Shown here in pieces: positions 1-11,118 of a DNA stretch of 64,000 nucleotides (the stretch's first letter is position 1; each line of letters starts with the position of its first letter). Under the pieces are notes generated by a model. The model saw only the letters and a program-made list of their open reading frames with translations. It ran no database searches and was not told the origin of the DNA. The translations under genes and the position numbers were made by a program. The DNA is from Dolomedes plantarius (lineage: Eukaryota > Arthropoda > Arachnida > Araneae > Dolomedidae), in NCBI GenBank assembly GCA_907164885.2, contig OU015501.1, positions 25,491,591 through 25,555,590 of the forward strand. The letters are read 5' to 3'.

Positions 1-570
1 CAGCAAAGAAACTTTTTTCCAAGGTCGTAAAGTCTTAAGCGGTGGCCCTTCACCTCAACGACTCGGGGCATGTTCAATAAAGTAGAACGAAAAAACTTTT
101 TTTGACATAGAGATTTGCCATAGCCGGCAAAAGTTTCCTTCTAAAATTAGAATGAAGAATATAAAATTTTATTTCTTTACTAAAATATTTTCAAGAACCG
201 CAAAGGGCTTCAAATGTGAGAGTTTTATGTTACGTCGCGCTATTGCCTTTGGTTTTCTACTGAAACAACAAACAAGACCATTGTGTATTATAAGAATATG
301 CTACTGCAAAATTAATATGATGAAAGTCGTGAAATTCTACAAAATCAGTTGTTCTATAATGACATCTACACATTAGTAATACTTAGAATGTGTAAGTTTT
401 CTGCAAAAATACCATATTTTTAATATTTTGTTTTCAAAATATATATATTATTATTTAAATGTACTATAAAAGAAATTTAAAAGTAAAATACAAATTTTAT
501 CACTTTTTCATAAAAACATCCATTTTGAAGCCTCTTGCGGTAAGTGTCCGGTCGTAATTTTTCTCTCACT

Positions 571-837
571 ATGCGGAGGCGTCGCAAGTGTCAATTAGAG
601 GATGTCTTTTGGGGGGAAAAGGGAATGGGTGTATTAATAAATTACTGTAGAACGGTATTTTACCAGTTTCAGGCACCCAGGTTACCCAAATTTCCCTGGA
701 GTTTTCCGGAATCCCCGAATTTAAAAAGTGTGGTCACGGAGGAAGTTTGCAGAGTTTTACATGAATTTGAAGGCCGCAAAGATATCATTCTGTCCTATGG
801 TCGATTTTCGAATATGTTCATCCTATTTTCGCATATA
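571..837 (+). other. Open segment beginning MRRRRK, interrupted by the DD41D element (recurs in every unit)
   Basis: From ATG 571 the frame is open for 89 codons up to the transposon and continues 26 codons into its TIR (stop 913-915). It is GC-richer than its surroundings. If the transposon and one TA are removed, the frame stays open for about two dozen more codons. I do not recognise the protein and see no domain. A gtaagt splice-donor-like string lies just upstream (541-546). It may be a captured exon or chance. Equivalent positions begin at 3141, 5712, 8282 and 10852. Confidence 0.25.
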
Positions 838-2142
838 CAGAGGCTGTTCACACATTTTTTGAACGATGTATATTGTATTCACAAAGCTAAATTACATAAA
901 ATTCTTGTGTTTTAAATGTTCTATTTGACATCCCTTATTCTGAACTATCTTTCGACACCGCAATTTCTTGGATAATAATGCCTTTTGAAGTGTCAGAAGA
1001 GGTATTCTATCCTGTTCCTCCTGAACAGCTTTCCAGAGTCCTGTAAGGGTTTTGGGACGACGTTTGGATAATGCAGATTTTAAAAGTCCGAAAGCACAAA
1101 AATCCATAGGTGATACATCGGGAGATTTAGTAGGGATATCAGTGAAGGGTATGGCCTTGCTACCAGTTTTTTGTTCCATTTCTTTTAGGAAATTTACAGT
1201 GGATTTTGATGTGTGACTGCTAGCTTTGTCCTTATGGAGTCTCACAGATTGATGGCACTGTGGGTAAAGCGATGGTATTTCATTCAGAAAAATTGGCAAT
1301 AACATATGTTCCTGATAGTATTTGGAGTTAATCTTGACATTTTTTTCCCCTCTCTTTATTTTTAATTTGCCATTATAAGAAAAACCAGCAACAATCATGA
1401 ATCCCTTAGAAAAAATTTCTTTCGATTCTTTGAACCATGTACTTAAATTTTTTTCTCCCCTTTTCTGATAATAAATGCCTCTTTTTTTGTTGCAATCATT
1501 TAAATACAACCATGATTCATCTATTGTGACAATTGTTTTCCATTTTTCTTTGGATAAGTGTTTCTCATATAGAATTCTGCAGCGTGTCCTGCGTTCAGCG
1601 ATATGATTTGGAAGAAGACGATACACATTGCGTTTTTTCGCTTTCTTAAGATTTAAATCAACGTTTATCATTTTGTTTACAGTGGACAACGAGCATTTTA
1701 ATGATTTTGCAACTGTCCTTTGACTAGGGGGATTTTCTTTTAACATTAAACAACGTACCTTTGCAATAATCGAAGATATACGTTTTTTCCTTGGATGCTT
1801 GTTTGGAATTTTTATCCCACTTGAGGCTCCAATTTGACGTTTTTTTTTTCCTTTCTTGTTGACGATATTACCTATCGACGCTTTAGATATCACAAAACCA
1901 TGACTCTCACATCGTTTTTGGATAACTGAGTATGCATATTTATCTTTGGAAAGAGCATAAATGTAGCCTTCGAAACACTGCTTTGTTAAAAACGACTTTT
2001 TGAATAAATACAAAACTTTCAAGCCGCAGACAATAATTTAGACTTTTAAAAACATAGTACAATTGCAATTATTTCTTTTGCAGCAAACGCTTTTTTATTA
2101 CCGCTTACCAAAATCGTCTAAAAAATGTGCGAACAGCCTCTG
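838..2142 (-). mobile_element. DD41D mariner-like transposon, array copy 1
   Basis: A 1305-bp element flanked by TA (836-837 and 2143-2144). Its ends are inverted repeats: the left begins CAGAGGCTGTTCACACATTT and the reverse complement of the right begins CAGAGGCTGTTCGCACATTT, with similarity over about 30 bp. It encodes one minus-strand transposase. TA duplication, short TIRs and a single DDD transposase identify the Tc1/mariner superfamily. Confidence 0.95.
892..2022 (-). CDS. Mariner-like DD41D transposase (intact)
   Basis: 376 aa and uninterrupted, about the usual length for Tc1/mariner transposases. It would bind the element's TIRs and cut and paste it at TA sites in the nucleus. The N-terminal part has a basic stretch near residues 56-63 (KKGKKKRQ, possible nuclear signal) and a helix-turn-helix-like segment near 100-120 (RTVAKSLKCSLSTVNKMI). 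The catalytic triad reads D168 (TIDES), D265 (HKDKASSH) and D307 (SPDVSPMD), with exactly 41 residues between the second and third Asp. That spacing defines the DD41D (rosa-like) group known from insects. The ATG at 2022 is about 120 bp inside the right TIR, as expected. Activity is unproven, but nothing essential is visibly missing. Confidence 0.93.
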   Translation of the reverse strand: MKVLYLFKKSFLTKQCFEGYIYALSKDKYAYSVIQKRCESHGFVISKASIGNIVNKKGKKKRQIGASSGIKIPNKHPRKKRISSIIAKVRCLMLKENPPSQRTVAKSLKCSLSTVNKMINVDLNLKKAKKRNVYRLLPNHIAERRTRCRILYEKHLSKEKWKTIVTIDESWLYLNDCNKKRGIYYQKRGEKNLSTWFKESKEIFSKGFMIVAGFSYNGKLKIKRGEKNVKINSKYYQEHMLLPIFLNEIPSLYPQCHQSVRLHKDKASSHTSKSTVNFLKEMEQKTGSKAIPFTDIPTKSPDVSPMDFCAFGLLKSALSKRRPKTLTGLWKAVQEEQDRIPLLTLQKALLSKKLRCRKIVQNKGCQIEHLKHKNFM

Positions 2143-2314
2143 TATTCTACTACTTGTACATTTAATTGACAGAAATTGTGTGTTTTATTGCCTGTGTTAT
2201 TTACTCATTTAAATACAATTCGTTAAATTTTGACCTTTAAAATTGAGGAATGGGGAAGGGATGCTGAGTTTTTATTGAATCTAAATGTGTTGCTTTTATA
2301 CCTACGGTGGAGTT

Positions 2315-2440
2315 ATGAATTCTCTTCAAACAGTGCTCGAGAAGTCTCTGCCGACACCGGTGTTATTCCGGATGGATTTAGGGGGATCGTATCTCAATTA
2401 CTCTGCTACCCATAATGCACCCTCAAAGACCCGTGGCTGA
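2315..2440 (+). other. Short ORF with TATA-like and AATAAA signals (recurs in every unit)
   Basis: A 41-codon ORF starts at ATG 2315 and ends at TGA 2438-2440. A ttttata box lies about 20 bp upstream and an AATAAA signal lies about 205 bp downstream (2646-2651). GC content is higher than in flanking DNA. I recognise no family. Equivalent ORFs lie at 4886-5011, 7456-7581, 10026-10151 and 12597-12722. It could be a fragment of a host gene carried in the unit, or chance. Confidence 0.25.
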
Positions 2441-3407
2441 AGAATCTATTATGTGTTCTCGTAGGAAGTGTAAGTCAGTGTGTCTTCGTGTCAGTCACCA
2501 TCGATGCAACACACACTGTATTACAACAGTATAAACTTAGTGGTATATCCAAGACATTGAGAGCCAAGACCAGCAAAGAAACTTTTTTCCAAGGTCGTAA
2601 AGTCTTAAGCGGTGGCCCTTCACCTCAACGACTCGGGGCATGTTCAATAAAGTAGAACGAAAAAACTTTTTTTGACATAGAGATTTGCCATAGCCGGCAA
2701 AAGTTTCCTTCTAAAATTAGAATGAAGAATATAAAATTTTATTTCTTTACTAAAATATTTTCAAGAACCGCAAAGGGCTTCAAATGTGAGAGTTTTATGT
2801 TACGTCGCGCTATTGCCTTTGGTTTTCTACTGAAACAACAAACAAGACCATTGTGTATTATAAGAATATGCTACTGCAAAATTAATATGATGAAAGTCGT
2901 GAAATTCTACAAAATCAGTTGTTCTATAATGACATCTACACATTAGTAATACTTAGAATGTGTAAGTTTTCTGCAAAAATACCATATTTTTAATATTTTG
3001 TTTTCAAAATATATATATTATTATTTAAATGTACTATAAAAGAAATTTAAAAGTAAAATACAAATTTTATCACTTTTCCATAAAAACATCCATTTTGAAG
3101 CCTCTTGCGGTAAGTGTCCGGTCGTAATTTTTCTCTCACTATGCGGAGGCGTCGCAAGTGTCAATTAGAGGATGTCTTTTGGGGGGAAAAGGGAATGGGT
3201 GTATTAATAAATTACTGTAGAACGGTATTTTACCAGTTTCAGGCACCCAGGTTACCCAAATTTCCCTGGAGTTTTCCGGAATCCCCGAATTTAAAAAGTG
3301 TGGTCACGGAGGAAGTTTGCAGAGTTTTACATGAATTTGAAGGCCGCAAAGATATCATTCTGTCCTATGGTCGATTTTCGAATATGTTCATCCTATTTTC
3401 GCATATA

Positions 3408-4713
3408 CAGAGGCTGTTCACACATTTTTTGAACGATGTATATTGTATTCACAAAGCTAAATTACATAAAATTCTTGTGTTTTAAATGTTCTATTTGACA
3501 TCCCTTATTCTGAACTATCTTTCGACACCGCAATTTCTTGGATAATAATGCCTTTTGAAGTGTCAGAAGAGGTATTCTATCCTGTTCCTCCTGAACAGCT
3601 TTCCAGAGTCCTGTAAGGGTTTTGGGACGACGTTTGGATAATGCAGATTTTAAAAGTCCGAAAGCACAAAAATCCATAGGTGATACATCGGGAGATTTAG
3701 TAGGGATATCAGTGAAGGGTATGGCCTTGCTACCAGTTTTTTGTTCCATTTCTTTTAGGAAATTTACAGTGGATTTTGATGTGTGACTGCTAGCTTTGTC
3801 CTTATGGAGTCTCACAGATTGATGGCACTGTGGGTAAAGCGATGGTATTTCATTCAGAAAAATTGGCAATAACATATGTTCCTGATAGTATTTGGAGTTA
3901 ATCTTGACATTTTTTCCCCCTCTCTTTATTTTTAATTTGCCATTATAAGAAAAACCAGCAACAATCATGAATCCCTTAGAAAAAATTTCTTTCGATTCTT
4001 TGAACCATGTACTTAAATTTTTTTCTCCCCTTTTCTGATAATAAATGCCTCTTTTTTTGTTGCAATCATTTAAATACAACCATGATTCATCTATTGTGAC
4101 AATTGTTTTCCATTTTTCTTTGGATAAGTGTTTCTCATATAGAATTCTGCAGCGTGTCCTGCGTTCAGCGATATGATTTGGAAGAAGACGATACACATTG
4201 CGTTTTTTTCGCTTTCTTAAGATTTAAATCAACGTTTATCATTTTGTTTACAGTGGACAACGAGCATTTTAATGATTTTGCAACTGTCCTTTGACTAGGG
4301 GGATTTTCTTTTAACATTAAACAACGTACCTTTGCAATAATCGAAGATATACGTTTTTTCCTTGGATGCTTGTTTGGAATTTTTATCCCACTTGAGGCTC
4401 CAATTTGACGTTTTTTTTTTCCTTTCTTGTTGACGATATTACCTATCGACGCTTTAGATATCACAAAACCATGACTCTCACATCGTTTTTGGATAACTGA
4501 GTATGCATATTTATCTTTGGAAAGAGCATAAATGTAGCCTTCGAAACACTGCTTTGTTAAAAACGACTTTTTGAATAAATACAAAACTTTCAAGCCGCAG
4601 ACAATAATTTAGACTTTTAAAAACATAGTACAATTGCAATTATTTCTTTTGCAGCAAACGCTTTTTTATTACCGCTTACCAAAATCGTCTAAAAAATGTG
4701 CGAACAGCCTCTG
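3408..4713 (-). mobile_element. DD41D mariner-like transposon, array copy 2
   Basis: 1306 bp with the same ends and TA flanks as copy 1. It is one base longer because of the T-run insertion at 4203-4209. Confidence 0.95.
3462..4593 (-). pseudogene. DD41D transposase, frameshifted copy (unit 2)
   Basis: The start at 4593 reads normally for about 130 codons. The extra T at 4203-4209 then shifts the frame and a stop follows after 142 codons. The remaining 244 codons, including all three catalytic Asp residues, stay open in another frame (3462-4196). Residue 226 is G instead of E. The product would keep the DNA-binding region without the catalytic domain, so a dominant-negative TIR binder is conceivable; that is inference. 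Confidence 0.92.
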
Positions 4714-5978
4714 TATTCTACTACTTGTACATTTAATTGACAGAAATTGTGTGTTTTATTGCCTGTGTTATTTACTCATTTAAATACAATTCGTTAAATT
4801 TTGACCTTTAAAATTGAGGAATGGGGAAGGGATGCTGAGTTTTTATTGAATCTAAATGTGTTGCTTTTATACCTACGGTGGAGTTATGAATTCTCTTCAA
4901 ACAGTGCTCGAGAAGTCTCTGCCGACACCGGTGTTATTCCGGATGGATTTAGGGGGATCGTATCTCAATTACTCTGCTACCCATAATGCACCCTCAAAGA
5001 CCCGTGGCTGAAGAATCTATTATGTGTTCTCGTAGGAAGTGTAAGTCAGTGTGTCTTCGTGTCAGTCACCATCGATGCAACACACACTGTATTACAACAG
5101 TATAAACTTAGTGGTATATCCAAGACATTGAGAGCCAAGACCAGCAAAGAAACTTTTTTCCAAGGTCGTAAAGTCTTAAGCGGTGGCCCTTCACCTCAAC
5201 GACTCGGGGCATGTTCAATAAAGTAGAACGAAAAAACTTTTTTTGACATAGAGATTTGCCATAGCCGGCAAAAGTTTCCTTCTAAAATTAGAATGAAGAA
5301 TATAAAATTTTATTTCTTTACTAAAATATTTTCAAGAACCGCAAAGGGCTTCAAATGTGAGAGTTTTATGTTACGTCGCGCTATTGCCTTTGGTTTTCTA
5401 CTGAAACAACAAACAAGACCATTGTGTATTATAAGAATATGCTACTGCAAAATTAATATGATGAAAGTCGTGAAATTCTACAAAATCAGTTGTTCTATAA
5501 TGACATCTACACATTAGTAATACTTAGAATGTGTAAGTTTTCTGCAAAAATACCATATTTTTAATATTTTGTTTTCAAAATATATATATTATTATTTAAA
5601 TGTACTATAAAAGAAATTTAAAAGTAAAATACAAATTTTATCACTTTTCCATAAAAACATCCATTTTGAAGCCTCTTGCGGTAAGTGTCCGGTCGTAATT
5701 TTTCTCTCACTATGCGGAGGCGTCGCAAGTGTCAATTAGAGGATGTCTTTTGGGGGGAAAAGGGAATGGGTGTATTAATAAATTACTGTAGAACGGTATT
5801 TTACCAGTTTCAGGCACCCAGGTTACCCAAATTTCCCTGGAGTTTTCCGGAATCCCCGAATTTAAAAAGTGTGGTCACGGAGGAAGTTTGCAGAGTTTTA
5901 CATGAATTTGAAGGCCGCAAAGATATCATTCTGTCCTATGGTCGATTTTCGAATATGTTCATCCTATTTTCGCATATA

Positions 5979-7283
5979 CAGAGGCTGTTCACACATTTTT
6001 TGAACGATGTATATTGTATTCACAAAGCTAAATTACATAAAATTCTTGTGTTTTAAATGTTCTATTTGACATCCCTTATTCTGAACTATCTTTCGACACC
6101 GCAATTTCTTGGATAATAATGCCTTTTGAAGTGTCAGAAGAGGTATTCTATCCTGTTCCTCCTGAACAGCTTTCCAGAGTCCTGTAAGGGTTTTGGGACG
6201 ACGTTTGGATAATGCAGATTTTAAAAGTCCGAAAGCACAAAAATCCATAGGTGATACATCGGGAGATTTAGTAGGGATATCAGTGAAGGGTATGGCCTTG
6301 CTACCAGTTTTTTGTTCCATTTCTTTTAGGAAATTTACAGTGGATTTTGATGTGTGACTGCTAGCTTTGTCCTTATGGAGTCTCACAGATTGATGGCACT
6401 GTGGGTAAAGCGATGGTATTTCATTCAGAAAAATTGGCAATAACATATGTTCCTGATAGTATTTGGAGTTAATCTTGACATTTTTTTCCCCTCTCTTTAT
6501 TTTTAATTTGCCATTATAAGAAAAACCAGCAACAATCATGAATCCCTTAGAAAAAATTTCTTTCGATTCTTTGAACCATGTACTTAAATTTTTTTCTCCC
6601 CTTTTCTGATAATAAATGCCTCTTTTTTTGTTGCAATCATTTAAATACAACCATGATTCATCTATTGTGACAATTGTTTTCCATTTTTCTTTGGATAAGT
6701 GTTTCTCATATAGAATTCTGCAGCGTGTCCTGCGTTCAGCGATATGATTTGGAAGAAGACGATACACATTGCGTTTTTTCGCTTTCTTAAGATTTAAATC
6801 AACGTTTATCATTTTGTTTACAGTGGACAACGAGCATTTTAATGATTTTGCAACTGTCCTTTGACTAGGGGGATTTTCTTTTAACATTAAACAACGTACC
6901 TTTGCAATAATCGAAGATATACGTTTTTTCCTTGGATGCTTGTTTGGAATTTTTATCCCACTTGAGGCTCCAATTTGACGTTTTTTTTTTCCTTTCTTGT
7001 TGACGATATTACCTATCGACGCTTTAGATATCACAAAACCATGACTCTCACATCGTTTTTGGATAACTGAGTATGCATATTTATCTTTGGAAAGAGCATA
7101 AATGTAGCCTTCGAAACACTGCTTTGTTAAAAACGACTTTTTGAATAAATACAAAACTTTCAAGCCGCAGACAATAATTTAGACTTTTAAAAACATAGTA
7201 CAATTGCAATTATTTCTTTTGCAGCAAACGCTTTTTTATTACCGCTTACCAAAATCGTCTAAAAAATGTGCGAACAGCCTCTG
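5979..7283 (-). mobile_element. DD41D mariner-like transposon, array copy 3
   Basis: 1305 bp with ends and TA flanks identical to copy 1. Confidence 0.95.
6033..7163 (-). CDS. Mariner-like DD41D transposase (intact, unit 3)
   Basis: 376-aa ORF identical in translation to the unit 1 copy, with the triad D168, D265 and D307 preserved. Because it sits in the same relative place in a tandem unit, it arose by duplication of the host segment, not by a new transposition. Confidence 0.93.
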   Translation of the reverse strand: MKVLYLFKKSFLTKQCFEGYIYALSKDKYAYSVIQKRCESHGFVISKASIGNIVNKKGKKKRQIGASSGIKIPNKHPRKKRISSIIAKVRCLMLKENPPSQRTVAKSLKCSLSTVNKMINVDLNLKKAKKRNVYRLLPNHIAERRTRCRILYEKHLSKEKWKTIVTIDESWLYLNDCNKKRGIYYQKRGEKNLSTWFKESKEIFSKGFMIVAGFSYNGKLKIKRGEKNVKINSKYYQEHMLLPIFLNEIPSLYPQCHQSVRLHKDKASSHTSKSTVNFLKEMEQKTGSKAIPFTDIPTKSPDVSPMDFCAFGLLKSALSKRRPKTLTGLWKAVQEEQDRIPLLTLQKALLSKKLRCRKIVQNKGCQIEHLKHKNFM

Positions 7284-8548
7284 TATTCTACTACTTGTAC
7301 ATTTAATTGACAGAAATTGTGTGTTTTATTGCCTGTGTTATTTACTCATTTAAATACAATTCGTTAAATTTTGACCTTTAAAATTGAGGAATGGGGAAGG
7401 GATGCTGAGTTTTTATTGAATCTAAATGTGTTGCTTTTATACCTACGGTGGAGTTATGAATTCTCTTCAAACAGTGCTCGAGAAGTCTCTGCCGACACCG
7501 GTGTTATTCCGGATGGATTTAGGGGGATCGTATCTCAATTACTCTGCTACCCATAATGCACCCTCAAAGACCCGTGGCTGAAGAATCTATTATGTGTTCT
7601 CGTAGGAAGTGTAAGTCAGTGTGTCTTCGTGTCAGTCACCATCGATGCAACACACACTGTATTACAACAGTATAAACTTAGTGGTATATCCAAGACATTG
7701 AGAGCCAAGACCAGCAAAGAAACTTTTTTCCAAGGTCGTAAAGTCTTAAGCGGTGGCCCTTCACCTCAACGACTCGGGGCATGTTCAATAAAGTAGAACG
7801 AAAAAACTTTTTTTGACATAGAGATTTGCCATAGCCGGCAAAAGTTTCCTTCTAAAATTAGAATGAAGAATATAAAATTTTATTTCTTTACTAAAATATT
7901 TTCAAGAACCGCAAAGGGCTTCAAATGTGAGAGTTTTATGTTACGTCGCGCTATTGCCTTTGGTTTTCTACTGAACCAACAAACAAGACCATTGTGTATT
8001 ATAAGAATATGCTACTGCAAAATTAATATGATGAAAGTCGTGAAATTCTACAAAATCAGTTGTTCTATAATGACATCTACACATTAGTAATACTTAGAAT
8101 GTGTAAGTTTTCTGCAAAAATACCATATTTTTAATATTTTGTTTTCAAAATATATATATTATTATTTAAATGTACTATAAAAGAAATTTAAAAGTAAAAT
8201 ACAAATTTTATCACTTTTCCATAAAAACATCCATTTTGAAGCCTCTTGCGGTAAGTGTCCGGTCGTAATTTTTCTCTCACTATGCGGAGGCGTCGCAAGT
8301 GTCAATTAGAGGATGTCTTTTGGGGGGAAAAGGGAATGGGTGTATTAATAAATTACTGTAGAACGGTATTTTACCAGTTTCAGGCACCCAGGTTACCCAA
8401 ATTTCCCTGGAGTTTTCCGGAATCCCCGAATTTAAAAAGTGTGGTCACGGAGGAAGTTTGCAGAGTTTTACATGAATTTGAAGGCCGCAAAGATATCATT
8501 CTGTCCTATGGTCGATTTTCGAATATGTTCATCCTATTTTCGCATATA

Positions 8549-9853
8549 CAGAGGCTGTTCACACATTTTTTGAACGATGTATATTGTATTCACAAAGCTA
8601 AATTACATAAAATTCTTGTGTTTTAAATGTTCTATTTGACATCCCTTATTCTGAACTATCTTTCGACACCGCAATTTCTTGGATAATAATGCCTTTTGAA
8701 GTGTCAGAAGAGGTATTCTATCCTGTTCCTCCTGAACAGCTTTCCAGAGTCCTGTAAGGGTTTTGGGACGACGTTTGGATAATGCAGATTTTAAAAGTCC
8801 GAAAGCACAAAAATCCATAGGTGATACATCGGGAGATTTAGTAGGGATATCAGTGAAGGGTATGGCCTTGCTACCAGTTTTTTGTTCCATTTCTTTTAGG
8901 AAATTTACAGTGGATTTTGATGTGTGACTGCTAGCTTTGTCCTTATGGAGTCTCACAGATTGATGGCACTGTGGGTAAAGCGATGGTATTTCATTCAGAA
9001 AAATTGGCAATAACATATGTTCCTGATAGTATTTGGAGTTAATCTTGACATTTTTTTCCCCTCTCTTTATTTTTAATTTGCCATTATAAGAAAAACCAGC
9101 AACAATCATGAATCCCTTAGAAAAAATTTCTTTCGATTCTTTGAACCATGTACTTAAATTTTTTTCTCCCCTTTTCTGATAATAAATGCCTCTTTTTTTG
9201 TTGCAATCATTTAAATACAACCATGATTCATCTATTGTGACAATTGTTTTCCATTTTTCTTTGGATAAGTGTTTCTCATATAGAATTCTGCAGCGTGTCC
9301 TGCGTTCAGCGATATGATTTGGAAGAAGACGATACACATTGCGTTTTTTCGCTTTCTTAAGATTTAAATCAACGTTTATCATTTTGTTTACAGTGGACAA
9401 CGAGCATTTTAATGATTTTGCAACTGTCCTTTGACTAGGGGGATTTTCTTTTAACATTAAACAACGTACCTTTGCAATAATCGAAGATATACGTTTTTTC
9501 CTTGGATGCTTGTTTGGAATTTTTATCCCACTTGAGGCTCCAATTTGACGTTTTTTTTTTCCTTTCTTGTTGACGATATTACCTATCGACGCTTTAGATA
9601 TCACAAAACCATGACTCTCACATCGTTTTTGGATAACTGAGTATGCATATTTATCTTTGGAAAGAGCATAAATGTAGCCTTCGAAACACTGCTTTGTTAA
9701 AAACGACTTTTTGAATAAATACAAAACTTTCAAGCCGCAGACAATAATTTAGACTTTTAAAAACATAGTACAATTGCAATTATTTCTTTTGCAGCAAACG
9801 CTTTTTTATTACCGCTTACCAAAATCGTCTAAAAAATGTGCGAACAGCCTCTG
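8549..9853 (-). mobile_element. DD41D mariner-like transposon, array copy 4
   Basis: 1305 bp with ends and TA flanks identical to copy 1. Confidence 0.95.
8603..9733 (-). CDS. Mariner-like DD41D transposase (intact, unit 4)
   Basis: 376-aa ORF identical in translation to units 1 and 3, with a complete catalytic triad. The only private change of unit 4 that I found lies outside the transposon. Confidence 0.93.
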   Translation of the reverse strand: MKVLYLFKKSFLTKQCFEGYIYALSKDKYAYSVIQKRCESHGFVISKASIGNIVNKKGKKKRQIGASSGIKIPNKHPRKKRISSIIAKVRCLMLKENPPSQRTVAKSLKCSLSTVNKMINVDLNLKKAKKRNVYRLLPNHIAERRTRCRILYEKHLSKEKWKTIVTIDESWLYLNDCNKKRGIYYQKRGEKNLSTWFKESKEIFSKGFMIVAGFSYNGKLKIKRGEKNVKINSKYYQEHMLLPIFLNEIPSLYPQCHQSVRLHKDKASSHTSKSTVNFLKEMEQKTGSKAIPFTDIPTKSPDVSPMDFCAFGLLKSALSKRRPKTLTGLWKAVQEEQDRIPLLTLQKALLSKKLRCRKIVQNKGCQIEHLKHKNFM

Positions 9854-11118
9854 TATTCTACTACTTGTACATTTAATTGACAGAAATTGTGTGTTTTATT
9901 GCCTGTGTTATTTACTCATTTAAATACAATTCGTTAAATTTTGACCTTTAAAATTGAGGAATGGGGAAGGGATGCTGAGTTTTTATTGAATCTAAATGTG
10001 TTGCTTTTATACCTACGGTGGAGTTATGAATTCTCTTCAAACAGTGCTCGAGAAGTCTCTGCCGACACCGGTGTTATTCCGGATGGATTTAGGGGGATCG
10101 TATCTCAATTACTCTGCTACCCATAATGCACCCTCAAAGACCCGTGGCTGAAGAATCTATTATGTGTTCTCGTAGGAAGTGTAAGTCAGTGTGTCTTCGT
10201 GTCAGTCACCATCGATGCAACACACACTGTATTACAACAGTATAAACTTAGTGGTATATCCAAGACATTGAGAGCCAAGACCAGCAAAGAAACTTTTTTC
10301 CAAGGTCGTAAAGTCTTAAGCGGTGGCCCTTCACCTCAACGACTCGGGGCATGTTCAATAAAGTAGAACGAAAAAACTTTTTTTGACATAGAGATTTGCC
10401 ATAGCCGGCAAAAGTTTCCTTCTAAAATTAGAATGAAGAATATAAAATTTTATTTCTTTACTAAAATATTTTCAAGAACCGCAAAGGGCTTCAAATGTGA
10501 GAGTTTTATGTTACGTCGCGCTATTGCCTTTGGTTTTCTACTGAAACAACAAACAAGACCATTGTGTATTATAAGAATATGCTACTGCAAAATTAATATG
10601 ATGAAAGTCGTGAAATTCTACAAAATCAGTTGTTCTATAATGACATCTACACATTAGTAATACTTAGAATGTGTAAGTTTTCTGCAAAAATACCATATTT
10701 TTAATATTTTGTTTTCAAAATATATATATTATTATTTAAATGTACTATAAAAGAAATTTAAAAGTAAAATACAAATTTTATCACTTTTCCATAAAAACAT
10801 CCATTTTGAAGCCTCTTGCGGTAAGTGTCCGGTCGTAATTTTTCTCTCACTATGCGGAGGCGTCGCAAGTGTCAATTAGAGGATGTCTTTTGGGGGGAAA
10901 AGGGAATGGGTGTATTAATAAATTACTGTAGAACGGTATTTTACCAGTTTCAGGCACCCAGGTTACCCAAATTTCCCTGGAGTTTTCCGGAATCCCCGAA
11001 TTTAAAAAGTGTGGTCACGGAGGAAGTTTGCAGAGTTTTACATGAATTTGAAGGCCGCAAAGATATCATTCTGTCCTATGGTCGATTTTCGAATATGTTC
11101 ATCCTATTTTCGCATATA

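Larger units (their letters stand above)
1..2570. repeat. Array unit 1 (intact transposase)
   Basis: Full unit. It has a private T at 508 where the other units have C, and an uninterrupted transposase. The starting phase is arbitrary because the window begins inside the array. Confidence 0.95.
2571..5141. repeat. Array unit 2 (frameshifted transposase)
   Basis: Full unit of 2571 bp. One extra T in the T-run at 4203-4209 breaks the transposase frame, and a T-to-C change at 3916 alters residue 226 from E to G. Both changes recur in unit 5. Confidence 0.95.
5142..7711. repeat. Array unit 3 (intact transposase)
   Basis: Full unit with no private change that I could see. It matches the consensus of the array. 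Confidence 0.95.
7712..10281. repeat. Array unit 4 (intact transposase)
   Basis: Full unit with a private A-to-C at 7976, outside the transposon. Confidence 0.95.

Noticed and set aside
571..580. Shared 10-mer ATGCGGAGGC between the array unit and the SINE (13331 and 28312 regions)
   Set aside because: The match does not extend beyond ten bases, so common origin is not supported.
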